From: Poriferisodalis sp965204195
GTDB taxonomy: Bacteria; Actinomycetota; Acidimicrobiia; Acidimicrobiales; Poriferisodalaceae
NCBI RefSeq assembly: GCF_965204195.1
Contig: NZ_OZ241975.1
Location: 3,589,317-3,653,316 of the forward strand
Reading direction: 5' to 3'
DNA length: 64,000 nt
This document shows, piece after piece, positions 11,186-19,020 of the stretch. A program made the translations under genes and the position numbers. Below the pieces are notes generated by a model, which saw nothing but the letters and a program-made list of their open reading frames with translations, was not told where the DNA came from and did not search any database. How positions within the stretch are numbered: the stretch's first letter is position 1; each line of letters begins with the position of its first letter.

Positions 11186-13671
11186 CGTGACGCCTCGCCG
11201 CCGCGGGTCTCGATCCGCACGTCAGTGACCGGCGCCGTCACGTCGATCAAGGCCCCCACATCGATATATGGCGAGGGGAACAGCACCACGACATTGCCGC
11301 GGGCGATGCCGGCGTCGGCCACGATCGGCAGCCGCAGCGCACCGCGGTCGGAGTGCACTTCGACCTCGGTGCCCGATTCGACGCCCACTCGCTCCAAGTC
11401 GACCGGGTGCACACGCATCACCGTGTCGGCCGCCAGCGACTCCAGCGCCGGCGTCTGGCTGATCGTCACGCCGCCGTCGTACAGCTTGCGGTTGCAGACC
11501 AAGCGGAGGCCATAGGCGTCTCGGGCCGGCGCCACGTGTTCGGGCGGGAAGTCGGGCTCGAAGGCCGCTCCCGATGCCAGCACGCCGTCAGCGGCGAGCT
11601 CCGGGCCGATCGCCCCGGCGTGGGTGGCGCACACGGCCGCGATCTCGGCAGTGATCTCATCCACCGACAGGAAGCCGAGGTCGCCGCCGCACATCACGGC
11701 CAGCTCGGCCGCGATCATCCAGTCGGGGCGGGCTGAGCCGGGTGCGGTCACCAGCTCGCCGACGGCCGAGACGCGTCCCTCCAGGTTGGTCGTGGTGCCC
11801 GATTTCTCCCCGAACACGGCGGCAGGCAGCACGATGTCGGCCTCCGCCGCCGACTGGCTCACGAACGAGTCCACCGCCACGACCATGCCCGCACCCGACA
11901 CGCCGAGGCGCGCCAGCATGCTGTCGGGGAAATCGGTCAAAGGATCTGCGCCGAGCAGGAAGAGCACGTCGATCTCTCCGGAGGCGGCTGCCGCGAGGAT
12001 TCCCGTGGCGTCGTGCCCGCGCTCGCCAGGCAGCTCGCCCCACGCCGCCGCGAGCTCCGGCGGCGGGCTGGCGCTCACTGCCCGCCCAGGAAGCATTCCC
12101 GGCGCCAGCCCCATGTCGAGCGCGCCGCGGACGTTGCCTCGCCGTGCGGCGACCAGGAAGCGGGCGTGGGGGACGCGAGCGCTGATCACTGCGGCCACCT
12201 CAGCCGTCGCCTCGGCCGACTCCGACACCGACGAGCGGCCCAGCACCACGACGACCGATCCGGATGCCAGCTCGCCGGCCAGCGGATCATCGCCGTCGAG
12301 CAGGTTCCGCAGCACCGATGCTGCCTCGCCGCCGCGGCACTGTTCGCTGCGAACTGCGTTTCGCGTGAGACCTGTGGTGGTCGGAGCGATCTCGACCAGC
12401 CGGGTCGTGCCTGCTCGGGCCGCGCCGCGCAAGCGCAGGTGCAGAACCGGCAGCTCCTCGCGGAGGTCCCCGCACACCAGCAGGGTCGTGTCGGCGCTGC
12501 ATGCCTCGTCGATCGTCGCGGCGGGCAGGCCCACCGTCAGCTCGGCGGGCAGCCCGTCGCCGAGCTGCGCATCCACGTGGTCGGTCCGCAGCACCGTGCG
12601 GGCCAGCTTCGACCAGGCATAGGCGTCCTCGTTGGTGCCGCGGGCACCGCCGAGCACGGCAATCGCGCCGGGTCGGGCCGCCTTCACCGCAGCGGCCACG
12701 GCACCGAGGGCACTCGCCCAGTCGGTCGGCTGGAAGCGCCGCAGCGGCTCGGCGTCGGCGATGTCGGAGGTGGTGCCCGACGGTGTGCGTGCCTGCAGCG
12801 GCGTCGTCACCCGGTTTGGGCTCGCCACCGAGCCGAAGGCGAAGCGACCCTTGTCGCACAGCCAGCCGTGGTTGACCGGGTCGATGTCGACGCCGAGGTA
12901 GCGCACCAGCTCATTGCGCGACGACTGCACGGCGATGCGACAGCCCACGGCACATGTCGTGCAGGTGGACTCGGTCTCCACGAGATCCCACGGCCGCGCC
13001 TTGAAGCGGTACGGCGATGCCGTGAGCGCACCGACGGGGCAGATCTGCACCGTGTTGCCCGAGAAGTACGACGAGAAGGGCTCGCCGGGGAAGGTGAGCA
13101 CCTGTGTCTCGTTGCCGCGCTCGGTGAAGTCGATGAGCGGGTCGCCGGCCACCTCGTCTGCGAAGCGGGTGCAGCGGTCGCACAGGATGCAGCGCTCCCG
13201 GTCGAGGTGCACCAGATCCGAAATCGGGATCGGCTTCTGGAAGTGCCGCTTCTCCTCCACGAACCTGGACTCGCCCGGGCCATACGCCATGGTCTGGTCC
13301 TGCAGGGGGCACTCGCCGCCTTTGTCGCAGACCGGGCAGTCGAGCGGGTGGTTGATGAGCAGCAGCTCCAGCACGCCTTCCTGCGCCCGCTGCGTGCGCT
13401 CGCTGGTGGTGTCCACCACCATTTCCGGCGAGACGGGCACCATGCAGGAGGGCTGCAGCTGCGGCCCCCGCCCGGTGTCGATCTCGACGAGGCACATGCG
13501 GCACATGCCCACCGGGCTCATCCGCTCGTGGTAACAGAACCGCGGGATATGCACCCCGGCACGATCCGCGGCAGCGATGACGAGTTCGCCCGGCTGCGCA
13601 TCGAGGGCGACGCCGTTGATCGTCACCTCCACGGTGCTCGGCGCTGCTTCGGCTGTAGTGGCGTCAGACAC
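11182..13671 (-). CDS. nuoG: NADH-quinone oxidoreductase subunit G
   Basis: 829 residues. The N-terminal ferredoxin domain has a 2Fe-2S site (CYHERMSPVGMCRMCLVEID). It is followed by PVCDKGGECPLQDQTM and CILCDRCTRFADEV (4Fe-4S sites) and then TCTTCAVGCRIAVQ, the start of the molybdopterin-oxidoreductase-like part. The last ~550 residues resemble a formate-dehydrogenase fold without evidence of a metal cofactor, as in other NuoG proteins. It acts in the peripheral arm, between NuoF and NuoI. It overlaps nuoF by eight bases and nuoH by four. Confidence 0.95.
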   Translation of the reverse strand: MSDATTAEAAPSTVEVTINGVALDAQPGELVIAAADRAGVHIPRFCYHERMSPVGMCRMCLVEIDTGRGPQLQPSCMVPVSPEMVVDTTSERTQRAQEGVLELLLINHPLDCPVCDKGGECPLQDQTMAYGPGESRFVEEKRHFQKPIPISDLVHLDRERCILCDRCTRFADEVAGDPLIDFTERGNETQVLTFPGEPFSSYFSGNTVQICPVGALTASPYRFKARPWDLVETESTCTTCAVGCRIAVQSSRNELVRYLGVDIDPVNHGWLCDKGRFAFGSVASPNRVTTPLQARTPSGTTSDIADAEPLRRFQPTDWASALGAVAAAVKAARPGAIAVLGGARGTNEDAYAWSKLARTVLRTDHVDAQLGDGLPAELTVGLPAATIDEACSADTTLLVCGDLREELPVLHLRLRGAARAGTTRLVEIAPTTTGLTRNAVRSEQCRGGEAASVLRNLLDGDDPLAGELASGSVVVVLGRSSVSESAEATAEVAAVISARVPHARFLVAARRGNVRGALDMGLAPGMLPGRAVSASPPPELAAAWGELPGERGHDATGILAAAASGEIDVLFLLGADPLTDFPDSMLARLGVSGAGMVVAVDSFVSQSAAEADIVLPAAVFGEKSGTTTNLEGRVSAVGELVTAPGSARPDWMIAAELAVMCGGDLGFLSVDEITAEIAAVCATHAGAIGPELAADGVLASGAAFEPDFPPEHVAPARDAYGLRLVCNRKLYDGGVTISQTPALESLAADTVMRVHPVDLERVGVESGTEVEVHSDRGALRLPIVADAGIARGNVVVLFPSPYIDVGALIDVTAPVTDVRIETRGGEASR

Positions 13672-15100
13672 GGATGGCCACCTCCGAGATTGAATTCGCG
13701 GCAGGGCCGTCAGACGGCCCGGTGTCGAGACGCGCGTTCGGCGCCACCCGAGCCTCGAACTCCTCGGGAAACAGCGTCATGGCCGAGTGCACCGGAGCGA
13801 ATGCGGACGGTCCCACAAAGCAGATGGTGGTCATCTGGTACGGGAACGGCTTCGGCTCCAGGCCCCGTTCGGGCACCGCGGCGTGGGGAAAGTCGCCGGG
13901 GCAGATCGACGCACCCACTTCGAACAGCACGTCGAGGTCGCGTGGCGTGCCGGTGCCGTCGCAGACGCGCCGCAGCACCCGCTCCAGCCAAGTCGCTCCT
14001 TCCCGGCACGGCACGCACTTGCCGCACGACTCGTGGGCATAGAACTTCGTCAGCGTGAGCGCCGCCGCGGGGATGTCGGTGGTGTCGTCCATCACCATCA
14101 CCGCGCCGGAACCCAGCATCGACCCCTGCGGCCCCACCTCGGACGCCTCGAACGGCAGGTCGAGTTGGGCCGGCGTGAACCACGGCGCTGAGCCGCCGCC
14201 CGGAACGAAGGCCTTGAGCTCGCGGCCCGGATGCATGCCGCCGCAGTAGTCCTCGCCGTAGATCAGGTCGCGGAACGTCGTGGTGCCGTTGGTGATCTCG
14301 TACACACCGGGGCGCTGCACGTGCCCGCTCACCGCCACCATGCGCGTGCCCGGCGACGTGGGCGTGCCGATGGCGGTGAACGCTTCGGCGCCGTTTCGCA
14401 GGATCCACGGCAGGTTTGCCAGCGTCTCCACGTTGTTGACGATGGTCGGCTGGCCGTACAGCCCGATGGCTGCCGGGAAGTAGGGGGGCTTGAGCCGCGG
14501 CATGCCGCGGTTGCCTTCCAGGCTCTCGATAAGCGCGGTCTCCTCGCCCACCACGTATGCGCCGGCGCCCCAGTGCAGCACGATGTCGACCGAGAAGTCG
14601 GTGCCGCAGATGTTGCGGCCCACCCAGCCGGCCTCGTAGGCCTCGTTGAGGGCCTGTGCCACACGCTCCTGCGCGACGGCCATCTCGCCGCGGATGTACA
14701 GGAAGCACTGCGACAGCCCGACCGCGTAGCAAGCGATGAGGCACCCCTCGATGAGCTGGTGCGGGTCGAGCTCCATCAGCAGCCGGTCCTTGTAGGTGCC
14801 GGGCTCGGACTCGTCGCCGTTCACCACGAGGTAGCGGGGCCACACACCGGGCGGGCAGAAGCCCCATTTCACTCCGGCGGGAAAGCCGGCGCCGCCGCGC
14901 CCGAGCAGGGTTGCGCTGCGTACTTCGCTGTGGACCTCTTCGGGCGTGCGCTCCAGGGCGGCACGCAGACCCTCGTAGCCGCCGGTGGCCAGGTAGCGCT
15001 CGAGCGTGTAGCTGTCGGGATGGTCGAATCGCTCGGTGACGATGCGGGGCGCATCATTGGCTACGAAGCCGGGCGCGTGGGGAATCGTGTACGACGCCAT
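13664..15100 (-). CDS. nuoF: NADH-quinone oxidoreductase subunit F (NADH- and FMN-binding)
   Basis: 478 residues from ATG 15100. GRGGAGFPAGVKW is the NADH-binding glycine motif, NGDESEPGTYKDRLLME the FMN/NADH region, and SCGKCVPCREG part of the N3 4Fe-4S site, with a further Cys at GASICPGD. It oxidises NADH and passes electrons through FMN. The frame extends further upstream but only as a shadow of nuoE. ATG 15100 shares one base with the stop of a 20-codon micro-ORF that in turn overlaps the nuoE stop. The ~40-residue C-terminal tail is variable. Confidence 0.96.
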   Translation of the reverse strand: MASYTIPHAPGFVANDAPRIVTERFDHPDSYTLERYLATGGYEGLRAALERTPEEVHSEVRSATLLGRGGAGFPAGVKWGFCPPGVWPRYLVVNGDESEPGTYKDRLLMELDPHQLIEGCLIACYAVGLSQCFLYIRGEMAVAQERVAQALNEAYEAGWVGRNICGTDFSVDIVLHWGAGAYVVGEETALIESLEGNRGMPRLKPPYFPAAIGLYGQPTIVNNVETLANLPWILRNGAEAFTAIGTPTSPGTRMVAVSGHVQRPGVYEITNGTTTFRDLIYGEDYCGGMHPGRELKAFVPGGGSAPWFTPAQLDLPFEASEVGPQGSMLGSGAVMVMDDTTDIPAAALTLTKFYAHESCGKCVPCREGATWLERVLRRVCDGTGTPRDLDVLFEVGASICPGDFPHAAVPERGLEPKPFPYQMTTICFVGPSAFAPVHSAMTLFPEEFEARVAPNARLDTGPSDGPAANSISEVAIRV

Positions 15101-15162
15101 CAGCTGAGCCTTCCGCCGTCGGACGCGGACCGCACGCCAACGCGGCGGCTGGGGGCCCTCAC
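15100..15162 (-). CDS. 20-residue micro-ORF coupled between nuoE and nuoF
   Basis: A GTG overlaps the nuoE stop (GTGA), and after 20 sense codons a TGA shares one base with the nuoF ATG (TGATG). The micro-ORF therefore fills the junction exactly. Its peptide contains SRRV and RSASDGG, matching the unit found twice in the micro-ORF between nuoD and nuoE (DRRV...CSASDGG). Whether the peptide is stable or merely lets ribosomes pass from nuoE to nuoF is unknown. It could also be non-coding sequence that happens to stay open, so confidence is moderate. Confidence 0.5.
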   Translation of the reverse strand: MRAPSRRVGVRSASDGGRLS

Positions 15163-15788
15163 GCCGAACCTGCCCCATTGCTGGCGGGTGCTGCCATCCA
15201 GACCGGCGGCTCGTTGACCGCTTCGGGAGGCACGGCGCCGACTGCTCGGCCGGCCGGGATGTGCTGGCGCACGCGAGCAGTGACCCCGTGCGGCGGGATC
15301 TCGTCGTCGAGCGCGCCCGCGGCGAGGTCGTCAACGAGCTGGTCGAACCCGTCGGCGTTAACCCGGTAGCGGTAGCGGTAGTTCACTTGCAGACAGGGCG
15401 CCTCGGTGCAGGCGGCCTGGCACTCCGCGGATGCCAGCGTGAACAGGCCGTCGGGGGTGGTGCCGCCGGCGCGTACGCCCAGCCGCTCCTCGGCGTGTTC
15501 CATGAGCTCGGCGGCGCCGGCCAGCGCGCACGACATGGTGGCGCAGATGTTCACGAGGTACTTGCCAACGGGCTCTCGCTTGAACATCTCGTAGAACGAG
15601 CAGGTGCCGAGCACCTCGGCGGGCGTGGTGTCGACGAGCTCGGCGATCTCCACCATCGCGTCTTCAGTGACCCAGCCGGCCTGCGCCTGTGCGACATGCA
15701 ACAGCGGGATCATTGCCGACCGGCGCTTCGGGTAGCGGCCGATGATCTCGCGCGCCAGCGTGCGGTTCTCCTCAGTGAAGAAGCTCAC
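15159..15788 (-). CDS. nuoE: NADH-quinone oxidoreductase subunit E
   Basis: 209 residues from the GTG at 15788. The thioredoxin-like 2Fe-2S domain has its first ligands in NICATMSCALAG and the second pair in SAECQAACTEAP (cluster N1a). The segment HVAQAQAGWVTEDAMVEIAE is the usual NuoE N-terminal helical region. The last ~50 residues are a Pro/Ala-rich tail. I chose the GTG because it overlaps the stop of the preceding micro-ORF (GTGA) and the encoded start SFFTEENRTLAREI matches the family. It works with NuoF in the NADH dehydrogenase module. Confidence 0.95.
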   Translation of the reverse strand: MSFFTEENRTLAREIIGRYPKRRSAMIPLLHVAQAQAGWVTEDAMVEIAELVDTTPAEVLGTCSFYEMFKREPVGKYLVNICATMSCALAGAAELMEHAEERLGVRAGGTTPDGLFTLASAECQAACTEAPCLQVNYRYRYRVNADGFDQLVDDLAAGALDDEIPPHGVTARVRQHIPAGRAVGAVPPEAVNEPPVWMAAPASNGAGSA

Positions 15789-15916
15789 CGGTCGACCTCC
15801 CCACCACCGTCGGGCGCGGAGCAGGCAATAACGCGGCGGTCGCGAACCCTCACCGGCTGCTCTCCGCCACCGTCGGACGCGGAGCAGGCAAGAACGCGGC
15901 GGTCGCAAACGCTCAT
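15785..15916 (-). CDS. 43-residue micro-ORF coupled between nuoD and nuoE, two tandem peptide repeats
   Basis: The ATG overlaps the nuoD stop (ATGA) and the TGA overlaps the nuoE GTG (GTGA), so the ORF has no free intergenic base on either side. It is built from two near-identical units of about 21 codons: the first contains CDRRVLACSASDGGGE and the second RDRRVIACSAPDGGGE. Each unit has a Cys or Arg next to DRRV, one ACS and an acidic glycine end. A third, diverged copy forms the nuoE-nuoF micro-ORF. No known complex I subunit has this sequence. It might be a tiny subunit, a coupling peptide or a spreading repeat. Confidence 0.55.
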   Translation of the reverse strand: MSVCDRRVLACSASDGGGEQPVRVRDRRVIACSAPDGGGEVDR

Positions 15917-17202
15917 CTGTCCACCTCCCCCATGATCGGGTCGACGGAGGAGATGATGGCGATGGCGTCGGCCAGCAGGCCGCCGTACATCAGATGCGGC
16001 AGGCTCTGCAGGTTCACGAACGAGGGCGCCCGGATGTGCACACGCTGCGGCTTCGGCCCGCCGTCGGAGACCAGGTAGCAGCCCAGCTCGCCGCGGGGTG
16101 ACTCGACTGCCACATACGTCTCTCCGGGCGGCACCCGGAAGCCCTCGGTGAAGATCTTGAAGTGGTGGATCAGCGCTTCCATCGACTCGTCGATGCGAGC
16201 CCGCGGAGGCGGTGTGACCTTGCGATCCTCGGTGCGGTAGGGACCCTTCGGCATCTTGTCGAGGCACTGCTCCACGATGCGCATCGACTCGCGGATCTCG
16301 TTCAGGCGGATCGAGTACCGATCGAATGTGTCGCCGTAGGCACCCACCACGACGTCGAAGTCCACCTCGTCGTAGGCCAGATACGGCATGGTGCGGCGCA
16401 AGTCCCACGCCTCGCCGGTGCTGCGCAGCAGCGGCCCCGTCGCCGACATGGCGATGGCTTCATCGGCGGTGATCACGCCGACGCCCTGGGTGCGGTCTCG
16501 CCAGATCGGCTGGCCGGTCATCAAGGTGTCGAACTGCTCGAGCTGGCCGGGCAGCACCGTCAGAATGTGCTCCACGTCGTCCTGCCAGCCGTCGGGCAGG
16601 TCGGCTGCCACGCCGCCGGGGCGGATGTAGTTGTGATTCATCCGCAAGCCGGTGACGCTCTCGAAGAACCGCAGGATCTCCTCGCGTTCCTTCCACCCGT
16701 AGAGCATCATCCCGACTGCGCCGAGGTCCATGCCGTTGGTCGCGAGAAACAGCAGGTGGGAGCTCATCCGGTTCAGCTCGCACATCAGCATGCGAATCCA
16801 CGTAGCTCGCGGCGGGATTTCCGTTCCCAGCAGATCCTCGACCGCGAGGCAGAACACCAGCTCCGTGAACAGCGGCGAGGCGTAATCCATGCGGGTGACG
16901 TTCGTCGGCCCCTGCAGGAACGTGAGATCCTCCGCAGTCTTCTCCATCCCGGTGTGCAGGTAGCCGATGATCGGCTTGGAACGCAGCACCGTCTCGCCCT
17001 GGAGCTCCATCGCTATGCGCAGCACGCCGTGGGTGGACGGGTGCTGGGGGCCCATGTTGATGAGCATCGGCCCGTCGCCAGGTTCTGTTGTGATTGCCGC
17101 CGCGTCGTCGTCAACAGCGGCTGCATCCAGCGCAGCCTCTTCGGAGATGCGCAGCACGGCGTCCGTCGGTCGGCGGATGGCGGCGGCCGTTGCAGTGCTC
17201 AT
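15913..17202 (-). CDS. nuoD: NADH-quinone oxidoreductase subunit D
   Basis: 429 residues. Conserved segments are NMGPQHPSTHGVLRI near the N-terminus, GYLHTGMEKTAEDLTFLQGP, LMCELNRMSSHLLFLATNGM and RIDESMEALIHHFKIFTEG, and the protein ends with SVDPIMGEVDR, the usual NuoD C-terminus. It is the 49-kDa-type subunit that forms the quinone site with NuoB. The first ~40 residues are an Ala/Asp-rich extension ahead of the core. The start overlaps the nuoC stop by four bases. Confidence 0.97.
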   Translation of the reverse strand: MSTATAAAIRRPTDAVLRISEEAALDAAAVDDDAAAITTEPGDGPMLINMGPQHPSTHGVLRIAMELQGETVLRSKPIIGYLHTGMEKTAEDLTFLQGPTNVTRMDYASPLFTELVFCLAVEDLLGTEIPPRATWIRMLMCELNRMSSHLLFLATNGMDLGAVGMMLYGWKEREEILRFFESVTGLRMNHNYIRPGGVAADLPDGWQDDVEHILTVLPGQLEQFDTLMTGQPIWRDRTQGVGVITADEAIAMSATGPLLRSTGEAWDLRRTMPYLAYDEVDFDVVVGAYGDTFDRYSIRLNEIRESMRIVEQCLDKMPKGPYRTEDRKVTPPPRARIDESMEALIHHFKIFTEGFRVPPGETYVAVESPRGELGCYLVSDGGPKPQRVHIRAPSFVNLQSLPHLMYGGLLADAIAIISSVDPIMGEVDR

Positions 17203-17729
17203 CGGCCTTCCACCGCCTTGAACTGCACCGGGATGGCACCGATGGCGTAGTCCTTGCGCAGTGGGTGACCATCCCAGTCCGGCGGCATGAGAATGCGGCT
17301 CGGATCGGGGTGATCGCTGAAGCTGATGCCGAACAGGTCGGCCGCCTCCCGCTCGGGCGCCTCGGCACCCGGGTACAGGCCCACCGCGGAAGGCACCTGC
17401 GGATCATCGGCCGGTACTTGGGTGCGGATGCGCAGCCGGCGCCGGCCACGGAGATCCAGCAGGTTCACCACCACCTCGAAGCGCTCCGGCTCGATGCCGG
17501 GCGCCACGGCGCGGCCGCGATTCGTGAGCCCGTCCACCGCACACACGTCGACGCACAGCTCGAATCCGTCAGCAGCAGCCATGCCGAGCACATCGAGGTA
17601 CTCGTCGCGGCTCGGATGCAGCACCTGCTGGCCACGCTCGTCGGTGCATGGCACGCCGAACATGGTCGGCTGCTCAGCGATTTCTGTCGCCGGCGCGGCG
17701 TCGTCGGCTGCTACGCCCTCGTCTGCCAT
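17199..17729 (-). CDS. nuoC: NADH-quinone oxidoreductase subunit C
   Basis: 176 residues from ATG 17729, the first codon with family-like sequence downstream. The core shows HPSRDEYLDVLGMAAADGFE, RRLRIRTQVPADDPQVPSAV, PEREAADLFGISFSDHPDPS and LMPPDWDGHPLRKDYAIG, the C-terminal NuoC signature. It is a scaffold subunit of the peripheral arm. The ATG shares one base with the nuoB stop. The long open frame upstream only reflects the 30-bp repeat in nuoB, which is open in several frames. Confidence 0.95.
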   Translation of the reverse strand: MADEGVAADDAAPATEIAEQPTMFGVPCTDERGQQVLHPSRDEYLDVLGMAAADGFELCVDVCAVDGLTNRGRAVAPGIEPERFEVVVNLLDLRGRRRLRIRTQVPADDPQVPSAVGLYPGAEAPEREAADLFGISFSDHPDPSRILMPPDWDGHPLRKDYAIGAIPVQFKAVEGR

Positions 17730-18439
17730 CAGCGCGTCGCCGTACTTGACTGCGGCGCCCCATGCGCCGCCGGATTCGATTGCGGTGCCCCATGCGCCGC
17801 CGGATTCGATTGCGGCACCCCATGCGCCGCCGTGCTCGATTGCGGCACCCCATGCGCCGCCGTGCTCGATTGCGGCACCCCATGCGCCGCCAGATCCACA
17901 GCAGCGCCGCCGCCGCGCTCGGCCCGGCGCTGGGTCAGCTCGCCGGTGCGGATCTTCTCGTGCAGCGCCAAGATCGCATGCAGCAGCGTCTCGGGTCCCG
18001 GAGGGCAACCGGGTGCGTACATGTCGACCGGGACAACCTGGTCGACGCCCTGCACGATGGCGTAGTTGTTGAACATGCCGCCGCTGGACGCGCACACGCC
18101 CATCGACAGCACCCACTTGGGCTCCATCATCTGGTCGTAGATCTGGCGCAATACGGGCGCCATCTTCTGGCTGACGCGGCCCGCCACGATCATCAGATCG
18201 GCTTGACGAGGCGAGGCGCGGAACGTCTCCATGCCGAAGCGGGCCAGGTCGTAATGGGCCGTGCCCGTCGCCATCATCTCGATGGCACAGCAGGCGAGCC
18301 CGAAGGTGGCGGGCATCAGGCTGCGCCGGCGTGCCCACTTCACCAGCTCCTCCACCGGTGCGGTGAAGACGTTGTGACCGAGCCCGGCGAGACCGTCGTC
18401 GATGCCGAGTCGCGACTTGAGATCGTCGATGCCCGCCAT
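17729..18439 (-). CDS. nuoB: NADH-quinone oxidoreductase subunit B with C-terminal decapeptide repeats
   Basis: 236 residues; ordinary NuoB proteins are about 160-190. The core has the N2 4Fe-4S cluster ligands C50-C51 (FGLACCAIEMM), C116 (SMGVCASSGG) and C145 (YAPGCPPGPE), so electron transfer to quinone should be intact. Residues 184-233 are five consecutive decapeptides of the form AAHGVPQSST, encoded by a 30-bp tandem repeat. The tail is probably flexible and exposed. It lies between nuoA and nuoC, with one-base overlaps on both sides. Confidence 0.95.
   Translation of the reverse strand: MAGIDDLKSRLGIDDGLAGLGHNVFTAPVEELVKWARRRSLMPATFGLACCAIEMMATGTAHYDLARFGMETFRASPRQADLMIVAGRVSQKMAPVLRQIYDQMMEPKWVLSMGVCASSGGMFNNYAIVQGVDQVVPVDMYAPGCPPGPETLLHAILALHEKIRTGELTQRRAERGGGAAVDLAAHGVPQSSTAAHGVPQSSTAAHGVPQSNPAAHGAPQSNPAAHGAPQSSTATR
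17741..17890. repeat. 30-bp tandem repeat, five units, in the 3' end of nuoB
   Basis: Five head-to-tail units of 30 bp encode the decapeptide tail of NuoB. The units differ at a few bases: two share one variant near the middle and two share another, which suggests stepwise slippage duplication. The repeat length is a multiple of three, so the frame is kept. Confidence 0.95.
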
Positions 18440-18951
18440 CAGCCTGCCGCCGTACTGCTGCTGGGTTGCTGTGCGCCGCTCCACGCGGCGTCGGGGACGT
18501 GCTCGCGGCCGGTCAGCCCAACCGTGCGCACGCCAGTGATCCCGCTGCGGCTGGCAGGCGGCAGCGGGAGGACACGGCGCTTGCGCGGGCCCCACTCCAG
18601 CCCGCCCATTGCCAGCTCATAGACGAACGACAGGAAGAAGATCACGACGAAGATCAGCATCGCCATGAATCCGAAGAGGCCGAGCTGGCTGTTCGCGACC
18701 GCCCACGGGTACAGGAAGACGATCTCGATGTCGAACATGATGAACAGCATCGCCACGAGGTAGAAGCGCACCGGGAATCGCTCGGGAATGGCGGCCTGGT
18801 CGACGATGCCGCACTCGTACGACGCCAGCTTGGTATTCGTGCTGCGCTGGGGTGCCAGCAGCCGCGATGCGATGATGCTCACCAGCACGAACAGCACAGC
18901 AAGCACGCCGAGAACCAACACCGGCAGGTATTCCGCCAAGCCGCTGTTCAT
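18439..18951 (-). CDS. nuoA: NADH-quinone oxidoreductase subunit A
   Basis: 170 residues with three transmembrane helices, somewhat longer than the usual 120-150. Diagnostic stretches are KLASYECGIVDQA, FPVRFYLVAMLFIMFDIEIV and FLYPWAVANSQLGLFGFMAM. The ~50-residue C-terminal tail after the third helix is hydrophilic and not conserved. A G-rich ribosome binding site (GAGGGGGTCC) precedes the ATG. It is the first nuo gene, separated by 69 bp from the upstream membrane protein gene. Confidence 0.96.
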   Translation of the reverse strand: MNSGLAEYLPVLVLGVLAVLFVLVSIIASRLLAPQRSTNTKLASYECGIVDQAAIPERFPVRFYLVAMLFIMFDIEIVFLYPWAVANSQLGLFGFMAMLIFVVIFFLSFVYELAMGGLEWGPRKRRVLPLPPASRSGITGVRTVGLTGREHVPDAAWSGAQQPSSSTAAG

Positions 18952-18997
18952 GCTCTGGACCCCCTCGGCGCGTCGGTGATCAGATGCCGGCCCCAGT

Positions 18998-19016
18998 CTG
19001 GCCCAAAACAGGCCAG
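18998..19016. terminator. Hairpin between the bc-complex genes and nuoA
   Basis: A perfect 6-bp stem (CTGGCC / GGCCAG) with a 7-base A-rich loop lies directly after the stop of the gene at 19021 and before nuoA. There is no run of T after it on the minus strand, so it may be a weak attenuator or a processing site rather than a full terminator. Confidence 0.35.
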
Positions 19017-19020
19017 CCGG

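Noticed and set aside
13664..15334. A longer NuoF starting inside nuoE
   Set aside because: The upstream part has no NuoF-like sequence; the coupled ATG at 15100 gives the family N-terminus.
17741..17890. Regular 30-bp repeats resembling a CRISPR array
   Set aside because: The units are directly adjacent with no spacers, and they are in frame in nuoB.
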